From NCBI RefSeq assembly GCF_000746205.1, contig NZ_JQKV01000006.1, positions 1 through 64,000 on the forward strand: a DNA stretch of 64,000 bases, in the 5' to 3' direction. The number at the start of each line of letters is the position of its first letter. The first letter of the stretch is position 1. Shown here one piece after another: positions 10,714 to 19,379 of the stretch. The stretch comes from Halorubrum sp. BV1 (lineage in GTDB: Archaea > Halobacteriota > Halobacteria > Halobacteriales > Haloferacaceae). The translations under genes were made by a program, and so were the position numbers. The notes below the pieces were generated by a model. That model ran no database searches. It had not been told where the DNA came from and saw only the letters and a list, made by a program, of their open reading frames with translations.

Positions 10714-11837
10714 GCGGATTCGTCTTCTCCGAGAAGCCGATCGAGATCGCCTCTGGCGACGGGGTGTATCTCACCGACACCACCGGGACCGAGTACCTCG
10801 ACTTCGGCGCGAGCTACGCGTGCACGCCGGTCGGGCACTGTCACCCCGAGGTCGTCGACGCGGCGACAAGCCAGATAGAGGAGCTGCTGTACGTGCAGGC
10901 GTCGTACCCGCACGCGGCGCGGACGGCGCTGTACGAGAAGCTCTCCGCGACCGGCCCCGGCGACATCGACAACGTCTGGCTTTGTAACTCCGGGACGGAG
11001 GCCAACGAGGCCGCGCTGAAGTTCGCCCGGCATGCGACGGGCCGCGAGAAGATCGTCGCGACCACGCAGGGCTTTCACGGCCGGACGATGGGCGCGCTCG
11101 CGACCACCTGGAAGCAGAAGTACAAGCAGGGGTTCGAGCCGCTCGCGGGCGGCGTGGAGTTCGTCGAGTACGGCGACGCGGAGGCGATGCGCGAGGCGGT
11201 CGACGACGAGACCGCCGCGGTCATCCTCGAACCTCTGCAGGGCGAAGGCGGGATAAACCCCGCTCCGACGGCGTACCTGCAGTCGGTCCGCGAGGCGACC
11301 GAGAAGGCCGGGGCCGCGATGATCGTAGACGAGATCCAGACTGGGCTCGGCCGCACCGGGTCGCTGTGGGCGGCGGAGACTCACGACGTGGTGCCGGACG
11401 TGCTCACGACCGCGAAGGGACTCGGTAGCGGGCTCCCGATCGGCGCGACGCTCTGTCGCGACTGGATCGCCGAGGATGCCGGGAATCACGGCTCGACGTT
11501 CTCCGGCGGCCCGGTCGTCTCGGCCGCTGCCGGGGCGACGCTCGACGTGATCGAACGTGAAGACCTCTCGGCACACGCCGACGAGGTCGGAGCGTACCTG
11601 CGCGGTGAGCTCACCGACCGCCTCGGCGACGACATCCGCGACGTCCGCGGTGACGGGCTGATGGTCGGGATCGAGGTGAAACGCGGCTCGAACCGCCTGC
11701 TTCGCGATCTGGCCATGAACCACCAGATACTCGCGCTGCCCGCGGGTCGCACCGTCTTGCGCTTGCTCCCGCCGCTCACCATCGAACGCGAGCACGCCGA
11801 CGCCGTCGTCGACGCCATCGCCGAGGTGATCAGCTGA
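10710..11837 (+). CDS. argD: LysW-glutamate-semialdehyde aminotransferase
   Basis: This class III PLP-dependent aminotransferase converts the carrier-bound semialdehyde to LysW-ornithine with glutamate as donor. In 375 residues it shows CNSGTEANEAALKFAR, the PLP-ring Asp in VDEIQTGLGRTGSLWA, and the Schiff-base lysine in TTAKGLGSGLPIG. It belongs to the ArgD/LysJ branch by its compact length and its operon position. The ATG overlaps the argB stop and the stop overlaps the next ATG by one base. Confidence 0.95.
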   Translation: MSGFVFSEKPIEIASGDGVYLTDTTGTEYLDFGASYACTPVGHCHPEVVDAATSQIEELLYVQASYPHAARTALYEKLSATGPGDIDNVWLCNSGTEANEAALKFARHATGREKIVATTQGFHGRTMGALATTWKQKYKQGFEPLAGGVEFVEYGDAEAMREAVDDETAAVILEPLQGEGGINPAPTAYLQSVREATEKAGAAMIVDEIQTGLGRTGSLWAAETHDVVPDVLTTAKGLGSGLPIGATLCRDWIAEDAGNHGSTFSGGPVVSAAAGATLDVIEREDLSAHADEVGAYLRGELTDRLGDDIRDVRGDGLMVGIEVKRGSNRLLRDLAMNHQILALPAGRTVLRLLPPLTIEREHADAVVDAIAEVIS

Positions 11838-13012
11838 TGGCGGCCGGCAAAGAGCGGGAGAGCGACGAGTCGAGCGATGAGTCGACGCGTTCCGCCGGTG
11901 ATGTCGTCGCCGGCGGCGGCTACCCCGCGGCCTGCGACACGCCGGCCCGGAAGCTCCTGTACGACATGGTGTCCATCCCCTCGCCGTCGGGCGAGGAGGA
12001 GCGCGCCGCGGAGCGGCTGGTCGACTTCTTTACGGCCAACGGGCGGGAGGCGTGGATCGATGACGCCGGCAACGTCCGCGCGCCGGCGAACGACGCCGTA
12101 CTCCTCACCTCGCACGTCGACACGGTGCCGGGCGACATTCCGGTCGAGGTGCGGCCGGCCCCGCCAGAGGGCGAACTGCCGGAACCGTCCGACGTTCGGG
12201 TCGGCGACCCCGGCGATCCCGTGCTGTGGGGTCGCGGGGCGGTCGACGCGACGGGGCCGCTCGTCACGATGGCGGTCGCGGCGGTGAAAACCGGCGTCTC
12301 CTTCGCGGGCGTCGTCCGCGAGGAGGTCGACTCCGGCGGCGCGCGCCACCTCATCGACGACCGCGACGCGCCGGACGCGGTGGTCAACGGCGAGCCGTCG
12401 GGCTGGCAGGGGATCACGCTCGGCTACCGCGGACTGCTGGAGGGGACCTACGTGAACACGAGCGAGTCGGGCCACTCCTCGCGGCCGGAGCCGAACGCGA
12501 TCCAGCACGCGATCGACTGGTGGCACGGCGTCGAGGAGACGTTCACTCCGGAGGACTCCGACACCGCGGTGTTCGACCAAGTGACGACCAAACCCATCTC
12601 GATCGACGGCGGACTGAGCGACGACGGGCTCGCCGTGGAGACGACGATGGACGTGCAGCTGCGCATTCCACCATCTCGTCCCGTCGACGAGATCCACGAA
12701 CTCTCCGAGGCGGAGCTGTCGACCGGCTCGGTCCACTGGGGCGAGCCGATGCCGCCCGTCATGGAGAGCCCGCGCACGGATCTGGCCCGGGCGTTCCGCG
12801 TCGCGATCCGGGCGGCCGACGGCGACGTCCGCCTGCTGCGAAAGACCGGCACGAGCGACATGAACCTCTTTGCGGCCGCGTGGGACTGCCCGATGGTCAC
12901 CTACGGCCCCGGGAACTCCGACCTCGACCACGCCCCGGACGAGCGACTCCCGCTTCCGGAACTGGACCGGGCCGTAACCGTCCTGACCGACGTCTGTCGC
13001 AAGCGCCTGTAA
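11837..13012 (+). CDS. argE: LysW-ornithine hydrolase
   Basis: ArgE/LysK, a zinc M20-family peptidase, frees ornithine from the LysW carrier. The 391-residue product begins with about 35 acidic Ser/Glu/Asp residues and then shows the metal-site motifs LLTSHVDTVPGD and WGRGAVDATGPLVTM, the catalytic EE pair in VREEVDSGGARHL, and the late metal His in the YGPGNSDLDHAPDERLPL segment. It is the last gene joined by overlap; a 90-bp gap follows before argF. Confidence 0.93.
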   Translation: MAAGKERESDESSDESTRSAGDVVAGGGYPAACDTPARKLLYDMVSIPSPSGEEERAAERLVDFFTANGREAWIDDAGNVRAPANDAVLLTSHVDTVPGDIPVEVRPAPPEGELPEPSDVRVGDPGDPVLWGRGAVDATGPLVTMAVAAVKTGVSFAGVVREEVDSGGARHLIDDRDAPDAVVNGEPSGWQGITLGYRGLLEGTYVNTSESGHSSRPEPNAIQHAIDWWHGVEETFTPEDSDTAVFDQVTTKPISIDGGLSDDGLAVETTMDVQLRIPPSRPVDEIHELSEAELSTGSVHWGEPMPPVMESPRTDLARAFRVAIRAADGDVRLLRKTGTSDMNLFAAAWDCPMVTYGPGNSDLDHAPDERLPLPELDRAVTVLTDVCRKRL

Positions 13013-13102
13013 CGGCGTACCGACGCCGCCACCGAACGACTCCCGCTCGAACGAGACGACCGCTCTCGAACGACACCACGCTACCACACCACACAACGAA
13101 CG

Positions 13103-14002
13103 ATGCCACTCGCTACCGACGACTTCCTCGATATCGACGACGTGACGCCCGCCGAACTGGACGCCCTGCTCGACCGCGCGGCCGCGATGAAGGCGGGCGA
13201 GACGGACCCTCGACTGGCGGACGCAACGCTCGGGATGATCTTCGAGAAGCCCTCGACCCGGACCCGCGTCTCCTTCGAGACGGGGATGACTAGACTGGGC
13301 GGGCACGCGATGTTCCTCGGCCCCGACGACATCCAGCTCGGCCACGGCGAGCCGCTGCGCGACACCGCGCGCGTGCTCGGTCGGTACGTCGATGGCGTGA
13401 TGGCCAGGCTCTTCGACCACGCCGACGTCGAGGTGCTCGCCGAGAACGCGGACTGTCCCGTGATCAACGGGCTCACCGATGAGGCGCACCCCTGTCAGAC
13501 GCTCGCCGACCTCCTGACGATCCGCGAGACCGTCGGCTCAGACGCCACGGTCGCGTGGGTCGGCGACGGCAACAACGTCGGGCAGTCGTTCGTCGTCGGC
13601 GCGGCGATGGCCGGGATCGACGTCGCGGTCGCGACGCCCGCGGAGTACGGCATGGACCCCGCCGTCTTCGACCGGGCGGCCGCGTTCGGCGCGGACGTGG
13701 AGCCGACCACCGACCCCGCGGCGGCGATCGACGGTGCGGACGTCGTCTACACCGACGTATGGATCTCGATGGGACAGGAGGACGAGCGCGACGAGAAGCT
13801 GGCGGCGTTCGACGGCTTCCAGGTGAACGCGGACCTCCTCGCGGACACCGACGCGCGGGTGATGCACTGTCTGCCCGCCCACCGGGGCGAAGAGATCACG
13901 GACGACGTGCTCGAATCCGACCGCGCGCTAGTGTGGGATCAGGCCGAAAACCGGATGCACGCACAGAATGCGCTTCTCGTCGAGCTACTCGGAGCGGAGT
14001 GA
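13103..14002 (+). CDS. argF: Ornithine carbamoyltransferase
   Basis: ArgF makes citrulline from ornithine and carbamoyl phosphate, linking the carrier operon to argG. In 299 residues it carries the carbamoyl-phosphate site EKPSTRTRVSFETG, HPCQTLADLLT, and the ornithine-site HCLPAHRGEEI. The 90-bp gap before it is C/A-rich with CACCACAC-type runs; no clear TATA box is seen, so readthrough from argE is likely. The gene closes a nine-gene set sufficient to make arginine from glutamate. Confidence 0.96.
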   Translation: MPLATDDFLDIDDVTPAELDALLDRAAAMKAGETDPRLADATLGMIFEKPSTRTRVSFETGMTRLGGHAMFLGPDDIQLGHGEPLRDTARVLGRYVDGVMARLFDHADVEVLAENADCPVINGLTDEAHPCQTLADLLTIRETVGSDATVAWVGDGNNVGQSFVVGAAMAGIDVAVATPAEYGMDPAVFDRAAAFGADVEPTTDPAAAIDGADVVYTDVWISMGQEDERDEKLAAFDGFQVNADLLADTDARVMHCLPAHRGEEITDDVLESDRALVWDQAENRMHAQNALLVELLGAE

Positions 14003-14030
14003 CGCGCCCGAGCGTCTCCCCCGGCCTTCC

Positions 14031-15143
14031 TCAGAGCCCGGCGACGTCTTCGATCGCGTCGGTCAGCTCTTTGACGCTTTCGACCGTGTGCTCGCCCATG
14101 TGCCCGATCCGGAACGTCTCCTCGCCGAGCTGTGAGCCGTACCCGTTCGAGAAGGCCATGTCGTACTCCTCGCTCACTTCCTCGATCGTCGCGGCGACGT
14201 CTATCCCCTGCGTGTTCTCGATGCAGGCGACCGTCTGGGACTCGTAGCCCTCCTCGGGGAACATCGCGAAGTGCTCGTCGGCCCACTCGTGGACGTACGT
14301 CATCATCTCACGGTGACGCTCGTCGCGGGCGTCGTGGCCCTCCTCCAGCATGTGTTTCATCTGTTTGCGGTATGCTAACATGACTGGGATCGCGGGCGTC
14401 GAGTGGGTCTGTCCCTTGCGGTCGTAGTAGTCGATCGTCCGGCGGAAGCCGCCGTACCACGAGGAGGTTCCCTTCTCCACCTCGCGGTCGTAGGCGCCGT
14501 CGCTGACGACGCAGACCGCGAGTCCCGGCGGCATCGCGAACGCCTTCTGGGTCGACGCGAAGATCACGTCGATGTTGTGTTCGTCGATGTCGACGTAGTC
14601 GCCGCCCAGAGCGGAGACCGCGTCGACGACGAAGTACGTGTCCGGGTACTCCGCGACCACGTCGCCGATCTCCTCGATGGGGTTGCGGACGCCCGTCGAG
14701 GACTCGTTCATCACGGTCGCGACCACGTCGTACTCCGTCTCCGAGGATTCGAGGTGTTCGCGGATGTCCTCGGGCTTGACGGCCTCGCCCCACTCGTACT
14801 CCAGCCGGTCGACGTCCTTGCCGAGCCGTTCGGCGACGTTGGCGTGGCGCTCGCTGAAGCTGCCGCAGGTCGGCACCAGGATGTTCTCGTCGACGAGGTT
14901 GAGCGTCGACGCCTCCCAGAACTCCGTGCCGGAGGCGGTGAGGATGACGACCTCGTTTTCGGTGCCGAGGAACTCCTTCGTGTCCTCAACGATGGTGGTG
15001 TACAGATCGGTCATCCGGTCCATCCGGTGGCCGAACATCGGCTGTGCCATCGCCTCGATCACGTCCTCACGGACCTCGGTCGGCCCGGGGATGAAGAGCG
15101 TCTTGTCGTCGTAGTCGTCGCGGTATTCGCGTTTCTTGGTCAC
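14031..15143 (-). CDS. Class V PLP aminotransferase (alanine-glyoxylate/serine-pyruvate type)
   Basis: A 370-residue class V aminotransferase. The N-terminal FIPGPTEVREDVIEAM is the family substrate-site motif, ASGTEFWEAS contacts the PLP phosphate, and ASTQKAFAMPPGLAV holds the Schiff-base lysine. Family members transfer amino groups between alanine or serine and glyoxylate or pyruvate; the real substrate here is not deducible. The GTG at 15143 is preferred because an AGGTG element precedes it by about six bases; a GTG at 15152 is also possible. It converges with argF (28 bp between stops) and is not part of the arginine operon. Confidence 0.88.
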   Translation of the reverse strand: MTKKREYRDDYDDKTLFIPGPTEVREDVIEAMAQPMFGHRMDRMTDLYTTIVEDTKEFLGTENEVVILTASGTEFWEASTLNLVDENILVPTCGSFSERHANVAERLGKDVDRLEYEWGEAVKPEDIREHLESSETEYDVVATVMNESSTGVRNPIEEIGDVVAEYPDTYFVVDAVSALGGDYVDIDEHNIDVIFASTQKAFAMPPGLAVCVVSDGAYDREVEKGTSSWYGGFRRTIDYYDRKGQTHSTPAIPVMLAYRKQMKHMLEEGHDARDERHREMMTYVHEWADEHFAMFPEEGYESQTVACIENTQGIDVAATIEEVSEEYDMAFSNGYGSQLGEETFRIGHMGEHTVESVKELTDAIEDVAGL

Positions 15144-15331
15144 GGGATCCACCTGATGATCGGTACGGGGGCGCGTGCCGGTATGTTCCTTGTGGTATCT
15201 CCGGACTTTCCTTGTGGTCTCTCTCGACCCCGCGGGCCGCGCGTTCGCCCGCCTCGCCCCGACCCGCCTCCATCTCACGGAGCCCTTTCAACCTCACAGA
15301 GCCGCCGACCACGCCGCGGAAAGTAGCCGGG

Positions 15332-15337
15332 TTTATA
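15332..15337 (+). promoter_or_regulatory. TATA box of the APC-Usp permease transcript
   Basis: TTTATA lies 24-29 bp before an ATG at 15361 that opens a 28-codon upstream frame, the normal leaderless spacing. The main gene starts only at 15444, so the mRNA probably has an 83-nt leader made entirely of this small frame. Confidence 0.55.
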
Positions 15338-15360
15338 CGAACAGAGAAAAGAAACAAGGT

Positions 15361-15447
15361 ATGATACACGCACGGAGAGTCACAACCGCCCGGGGGGTAG
15401 CCACCGGTTCCGGGGCCGACGTGATCGTCCGAGGTGGCCCGCCGTGA
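15361..15447 (+). CDS. Leaderless upstream micro-ORF coupled to the permease
   Basis: A 28-codon frame starts MIHARRVTTARGVATG and ends with TGA overlapping the permease GTG (GTGA, 15444-15447). The TATA box at 15332-15337 puts the transcript start at or next to its ATG. It has a basic N-terminal half and no recognisable domain. A GAGGTGG element at about 15431 could also let ribosomes start on the permease directly. A leader peptide that meters transporter translation is one reading; a chance open frame is the alternative. Confidence 0.45.
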   Translation: MIHARRVTTARGVATGSGADVIVRGGPP

Positions 15448-17780
15448 GCGGCGACGAGGAACTCGCGAAGGACCTCGGCCCGCTCGCGGCGCTCACGATC
15501 GGGATCGGGACGATGATCGGCGCGGGGATATTCGTGTTGCCCGGAACCGCGGTCGCTCGCGCCGGCCCGCTCGCGGCGCTCACGTTCGTGCTCGGCGGCG
15601 TTATCGCGCTTTTCACCGCGCTCTCTGCGTCGGAACTCGGCACGGCGATGCCAAAATCTGGCGGGGCGTACTTCTACGTCAACCGCGCGCTCGGACCGAT
15701 GTTCGGCTCCGTCGCCGGCTGGGCCAACTGGCTCGGACTCGCCTTTGCCTCCGCCTTCTACATGTACGGCTTCGGCGAGTACGTCAACGCCCTCGTCGGG
15801 CTCGGTCCCGTCGGACTCGGGTTCGTGACGTTAGAGGCCGCACAGGTGATCGGCCTCGCCGGCGCGCTGTTGTTTATCGCGGTCAACTACTTCGGCGCGA
15901 AAGAGACCGGCGGGCTCCAGATCGTCATCGTCATGTCGCTTCTGGGTATCCTCGCGGTCTTCACCGTCGTCGGTCTACTGAACGCCGACATGGAGTCGCT
16001 GCGGCCGATCGCGCCGCCGGGAACGACGAGCGAGGTGTTGCCCGTCACCGGGATCATCTTCGTCTCGTACCTTGGATTCGTGCAGATCACGTCGGTCGCA
16101 GAGGAGATCAAGAACCCCGGCCGCAACCTTCCGCTCGCGGTCCTCGGTTCGGTCGTCATCGTCACCGTCGTGTACGCGCTGTTCCTCGTCGTGCTGCTCG
16201 CGGCCGTGCCGAACGAGCTGGTCGCGAACAACGAGACCGCCGTCGTCGACGCCGCGAGGCTGCTGTTCGGTAACTACTCGGTGTTCGGCTACTCGCTCGG
16301 CGCGGTCGGTGCCGGAATGCTTCTCATCGGCGGGCTGCTCGCGACCGCCTCCTCGGCGAACGCCTCGATCCTCTCCTCGTCGCGGATCAACTTCGCGATG
16401 GGCCGCGAGAAGATCGTCACCCCGACGCTCAACGAGATCCACGGCCGGTTCGGGACCCCGTACAAGTCGATCGCGCTCACCGGCGCGCTCATCCTCGTCT
16501 TCCTCGTCGCCGGCGGCGTCGAGTCCCTGTCGACGATGGGGTCCGTGCTTCACCTCATCGTCTACGGTCTGCTCAATCTCGCGCTCATCGTGATGCGGGA
16601 GTCCGAGGTAGAGGGATACGACCCCGACTTCGAGGTCCCATTCTACCCGGTCGTTCCGATAATCGGGACCGTGTCGTCGTTCGCGCTGATCGTGTACATC
16701 GATCCGACGATCATCCTGATCTCTCTCGGCCTCGTCGTCTTCGCCGTCCTCTGGTATCTCGTGTACGCCCGCAAGAAGGTCGAAGCCCGCGGCGTGTTGG
16801 GAACGTGGATCCTCGATCGGTCCGAAGACCTGCCCGAGCAGGCCGTCTCCGCCGCCACGTCCGTCCAGCCGAGCGGCGGCGACTACCGCGTGATGGTGCC
16901 GCTCGCGAACCCCGCGACAGAGGAGCACCTGATCACGCTCGCGTCGGCCATCGCCAAGCAGCGCGACGGAACCGTCGTCGCGGTCAACATCGCGAACGTC
17001 CCGGACCAGACCTCGCTCGAAGCCGCCCGCGACCGCGGCGCACACGACGCCGCCCATGACCTGCTCGACCGCGCGAAAGCGGACGCAGAGACGTTCGATG
17101 TCGACGTCGAGACGCACGTCGTCCTCTCTCACCGCGTGTTCGAGGAGGTGTTCGACGCCGCCCGCACCTACGGTGCTGACCTCACCGTGATGGGCTGGGG
17201 CGAAGACTCTCACGGCGCGCCCGGCCGTGCGGAATCCGCGATCGACGAACTGGCGTACTCGCTCCCCTCCGACTTCCTCGTGTTCCGCGACCGCGGGTTC
17301 GATCCCTCGCGGATCTTGGTGCCGACCGCCGGCGGTCCCGCCTCCGACCTCTCCGCAGCGGTGGCGCGGATGCTCCAACTGGAGTTCGACGGCGAGGTCA
17401 CTCTGTTGCACGTCGCCGACGACGAGGCGGAGGGCCGGCGGTTCCTCTCGGCGTGGGCCGAGGAGCACGACCTCGCGGACGCCACGCTGCGCATCGAGTC
17501 CGGCGACGTGGAGACGAGCATCGAGCGGGCCGCCCGCGACGCCACGATGCTCATCGTCGGCGCGACGGAGAAGGGGCTGCTCTCGCGGCTGGTCCGCGGC
17601 TCGCTCGTCTTACAGGTGCTCGATGAGGTCGAGTGCTCCGTGCTGCTCGCCGAGAAGCGCAGCGACCGCGGTCTGCTCGCCCGGCTCTTCGGCGGCGGTG
17701 CGCGGTCCACCGATCTGATCGACGAGCCCGAGACGCCGGCCGACACCGGCGTCACGCCCGACCCCGACGAGACGGAGTAG
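15444..17780 (+). CDS. APC-superfamily amino-acid permease fused to two Usp domains
   Basis: The 778-residue protein has about twelve membrane helices in residues 15-445, starting with the APC signature IGIGTMIGAGIFVLPG. The cytoplasmic C-terminal third holds two universal-stress-protein domains, about residues 475-605 (YRVMVPLANPATEEHL) and 610-740 (RILVPTAGGPASD; the ATP-loop-like IVGATEKGLLSRLVRGS). Family members move amino acids or cations; the tandem Usp pair probably senses nucleotide and controls transport. The GTG at 15444 follows a GAGGTGG element and overlaps an upstream micro-ORF. Substrate unknown. Confidence 0.88.
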   Translation: MSGDEELAKDLGPLAALTIGIGTMIGAGIFVLPGTAVARAGPLAALTFVLGGVIALFTALSASELGTAMPKSGGAYFYVNRALGPMFGSVAGWANWLGLAFASAFYMYGFGEYVNALVGLGPVGLGFVTLEAAQVIGLAGALLFIAVNYFGAKETGGLQIVIVMSLLGILAVFTVVGLLNADMESLRPIAPPGTTSEVLPVTGIIFVSYLGFVQITSVAEEIKNPGRNLPLAVLGSVVIVTVVYALFLVVLLAAVPNELVANNETAVVDAARLLFGNYSVFGYSLGAVGAGMLLIGGLLATASSANASILSSSRINFAMGREKIVTPTLNEIHGRFGTPYKSIALTGALILVFLVAGGVESLSTMGSVLHLIVYGLLNLALIVMRESEVEGYDPDFEVPFYPVVPIIGTVSSFALIVYIDPTIILISLGLVVFAVLWYLVYARKKVEARGVLGTWILDRSEDLPEQAVSAATSVQPSGGDYRVMVPLANPATEEHLITLASAIAKQRDGTVVAVNIANVPDQTSLEAARDRGAHDAAHDLLDRAKADAETFDVDVETHVVLSHRVFEEVFDAARTYGADLTVMGWGEDSHGAPGRAESAIDELAYSLPSDFLVFRDRGFDPSRILVPTAGGPASDLSAAVARMLQLEFDGEVTLLHVADDEAEGRRFLSAWAEEHDLADATLRIESGDVETSIERAARDATMLIVGATEKGLLSRLVRGSLVLQVLDEVECSVLLAEKRSDRGLLARLFGGGARSTDLIDEPETPADTGVTPDPDETE

Positions 17781-17951
17781 GATCTTCCGTTTCCGTTTTC
17801 GCCTGTTTTCGTCTGTTCCGCTCTCGTCTGCTTTCTTTCGCCTGTTTTCGCCTACTCTCATCTGCTCCGCTCTCGTCTGCTCTGCGTTCGCTCCGTTTCG
17901 CGCTCGCCGGAAACGGATCGATTTTTACTGACGGATACGAGTACCACAGGC
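17781..17951 (+). terminator. Pyrimidine-rich repeat tract after the permease
   Basis: The + strand from 17781 to about 17890 is almost purely C and T, with repeated TTTTCGCCTG-like units and a perfect 16-bp direct repeat (TCCGCTCTCGTCTGCT at 17817-17832 and 17866-17881). T-clusters without a hairpin are the usual haloarchaeal terminators, so this is the likely 3' end of the permease mRNA. A TTTTTAC patch near 17921 probably belongs to the promoter of the next gene. Confidence 0.45.
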
Positions 17952-18284
17952 ATGGCAGTTTGTGACAGCCCGGGAGACGGTCACGGCACGGTGACGCTTC
18001 CGGCGGTGATACCGTTCGATCTCGACCACCTCACCCGGATGAGCTGGGAGCTCGGATCGCGAACGGTGCGTGACCCCGACGCGACGCGAATCGGGCGATG
18101 GTGTGCCGAATCCCGAAGCTGGGAGCTTTCAGCCTTCGATGTCACTCGGGACACCGTCGTTCTCAGGGTCCACACGCCGGTGGGGCGCACGCGGTTCTAC
18201 GGGGCGATCGCCGCGGAGGCGGAGCCGGCCCTGCGGACGCTCGCCGACACCTCCGAGTGGACCGCCGTCGACGGGGACACCTGA
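17952..18284 (+). CDS. Haloarchaeal hypothetical protein, 110 residues
   Basis: A soluble 110-residue protein without transmembrane segments. It contains two cysteines early (one in MAVCDSPGDG) and one in RWCAESRSWELS, and a beta-rich middle (DTVVLRVHTPVGRTRFYG). Acidic composition and haloarchaeal codon use support a real gene. A TTTTTAC element lies about 30 bp before the ATG. It converges with mrp, with only four bases between the two stops. I recognise no family. Confidence 0.6.
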   Translation: MAVCDSPGDGHGTVTLPAVIPFDLDHLTRMSWELGSRTVRDPDATRIGRWCAESRSWELSAFDVTRDTVVLRVHTPVGRTRFYGAIAAEAEPALRTLADTSEWTAVDGDT

Positions 18285-18288
18285 GCCG

Positions 18289-19368
18289 CTACCCGCCGTC
18301 GGCGGCGGTCCGTTGACGAGCGCGACGGCGCAGGACGCCGACGTTGTTCGCGACGGACCCCGTCAGGTCCCGAAACGCCGCGGCCGTCGCGCCGTCGTCG
18401 CGAGACACGATCGGCTCACCGTCGTCTGCTCCCGTTCGGATCGCCGGATCGAGCGGCAGCGAGCCGAGATACGGCACGTCGACTTCCTCGGCGAGCGATC
18501 GGCCGCCGTCTTCCCCGAAGATGTCGTGCGTGTCTCCGCAGCTTGGACAGACGAACCCGCTCATGTTCTCGACGACGCCGAGCACGTTAGTTCGGTACTC
18601 CCCGAACATCTGCACGCCGCGGCGGGTGTCGTCCACCGAGACTGACTGCGGCGTCGTGACGACGACCGTTCCCGTGACGGGGAGGTGTTGGAGCACCGTC
18701 AACTGGACGTCGCCGGTGCCCGGCGGGAGATCGACGACGAGGTAATCGAGCGACCCCCACGAGACGTCGCCGAAGAGGTCGGTGAGCGTGTTCTGCGCGA
18801 CGGGGCCACGCCAGACGACGGGGTCGTCCTCGTCGATCAGCAACCCGACGCTCATCAGTTCGACCCCGTGAGCGGTCGGCGGTTCGATCCGGTCGTCACC
18901 GTTGACGGTCGCCACGCCGGGGTCCTCGTCGACGCCGAGCATCTGCGGGACGTTCGGGCCGTACACGTCGGCGTCGAACAGCCCGACGTTCGCTCCCCGA
19001 TCCGCCAACCCGGCGGCGAGGTTGACGGAGACGGTGCTCTTTCCGACCCCGCCCTTGCCGGAGGCGACGGCGATCACGTTTTTCACCTCGGGCAGTACCG
19101 AGGACTCGCCAGCGTCGAGACGCGGCACCGTCGCGGAGAGGCGCGCGTCGAGCCCCGCCTCCTCGACCACCTCGCGAACGCGGTCTGCGATCGCGGCCTC
19201 CTCCGGCGCGTGCGGCGCGCCGAGCGCGAGTTCGATCGACGCGGTTCCGTCGTCGACGGCGCTATCGGTGACGAGCCCGGCGCTGACGATGTCTACGCCG
19301 AGCGCGGGATCGTCGATGGTGCGGAGGCGGTCGCGGAGGTCTGAATCGGTGATGTCTGTAGATGTCAT
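18289..19368 (-). CDS. Mrp/NBP35-family Fe-S cluster carrier ATPase
   Basis: A 359-residue P-loop protein of the Mrp (ApbC) group that holds and delivers Fe-S clusters. The N-terminal 90 residues form a MIP18/DUF59-type domain (LRTIDDPALGVDIVSAGLV). The deviant Walker A motif ASGKGGVGKSTVSVNLA follows, then a CPSC pair (GFVCPSCGDTHDIFG), the usual cluster-binding site. The ATG at 19368 is chosen because the DUF59 domain begins right after it. It lies 11 bp after torD in what looks like one operon with a multi-cluster molybdoenzyme, which suggests a role in loading that enzyme, although Mrp proteins are also general housekeeping factors. Confidence 0.92.
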   Translation of the reverse strand: MTSTDITDSDLRDRLRTIDDPALGVDIVSAGLVTDSAVDDGTASIELALGAPHAPEEAAIADRVREVVEEAGLDARLSATVPRLDAGESSVLPEVKNVIAVASGKGGVGKSTVSVNLAAGLADRGANVGLFDADVYGPNVPQMLGVDEDPGVATVNGDDRIEPPTAHGVELMSVGLLIDEDDPVVWRGPVAQNTLTDLFGDVSWGSLDYLVVDLPPGTGDVQLTVLQHLPVTGTVVVTTPQSVSVDDTRRGVQMFGEYRTNVLGVVENMSGFVCPSCGDTHDIFGEDGGRSLAEEVDVPYLGSLPLDPAIRTGADDGEPIVSRDDGATAAAFRDLTGSVANNVGVLRRRARQRTAADGG

Positions 19369-19379
19369 TGGTGAATCGG

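Noticed and set aside
12226..13293. Alternative plus-strand frame overlapping argE and argF
   Set aside because: Arg-rich shadow frame; argE and argF have family motifs in their own frames.
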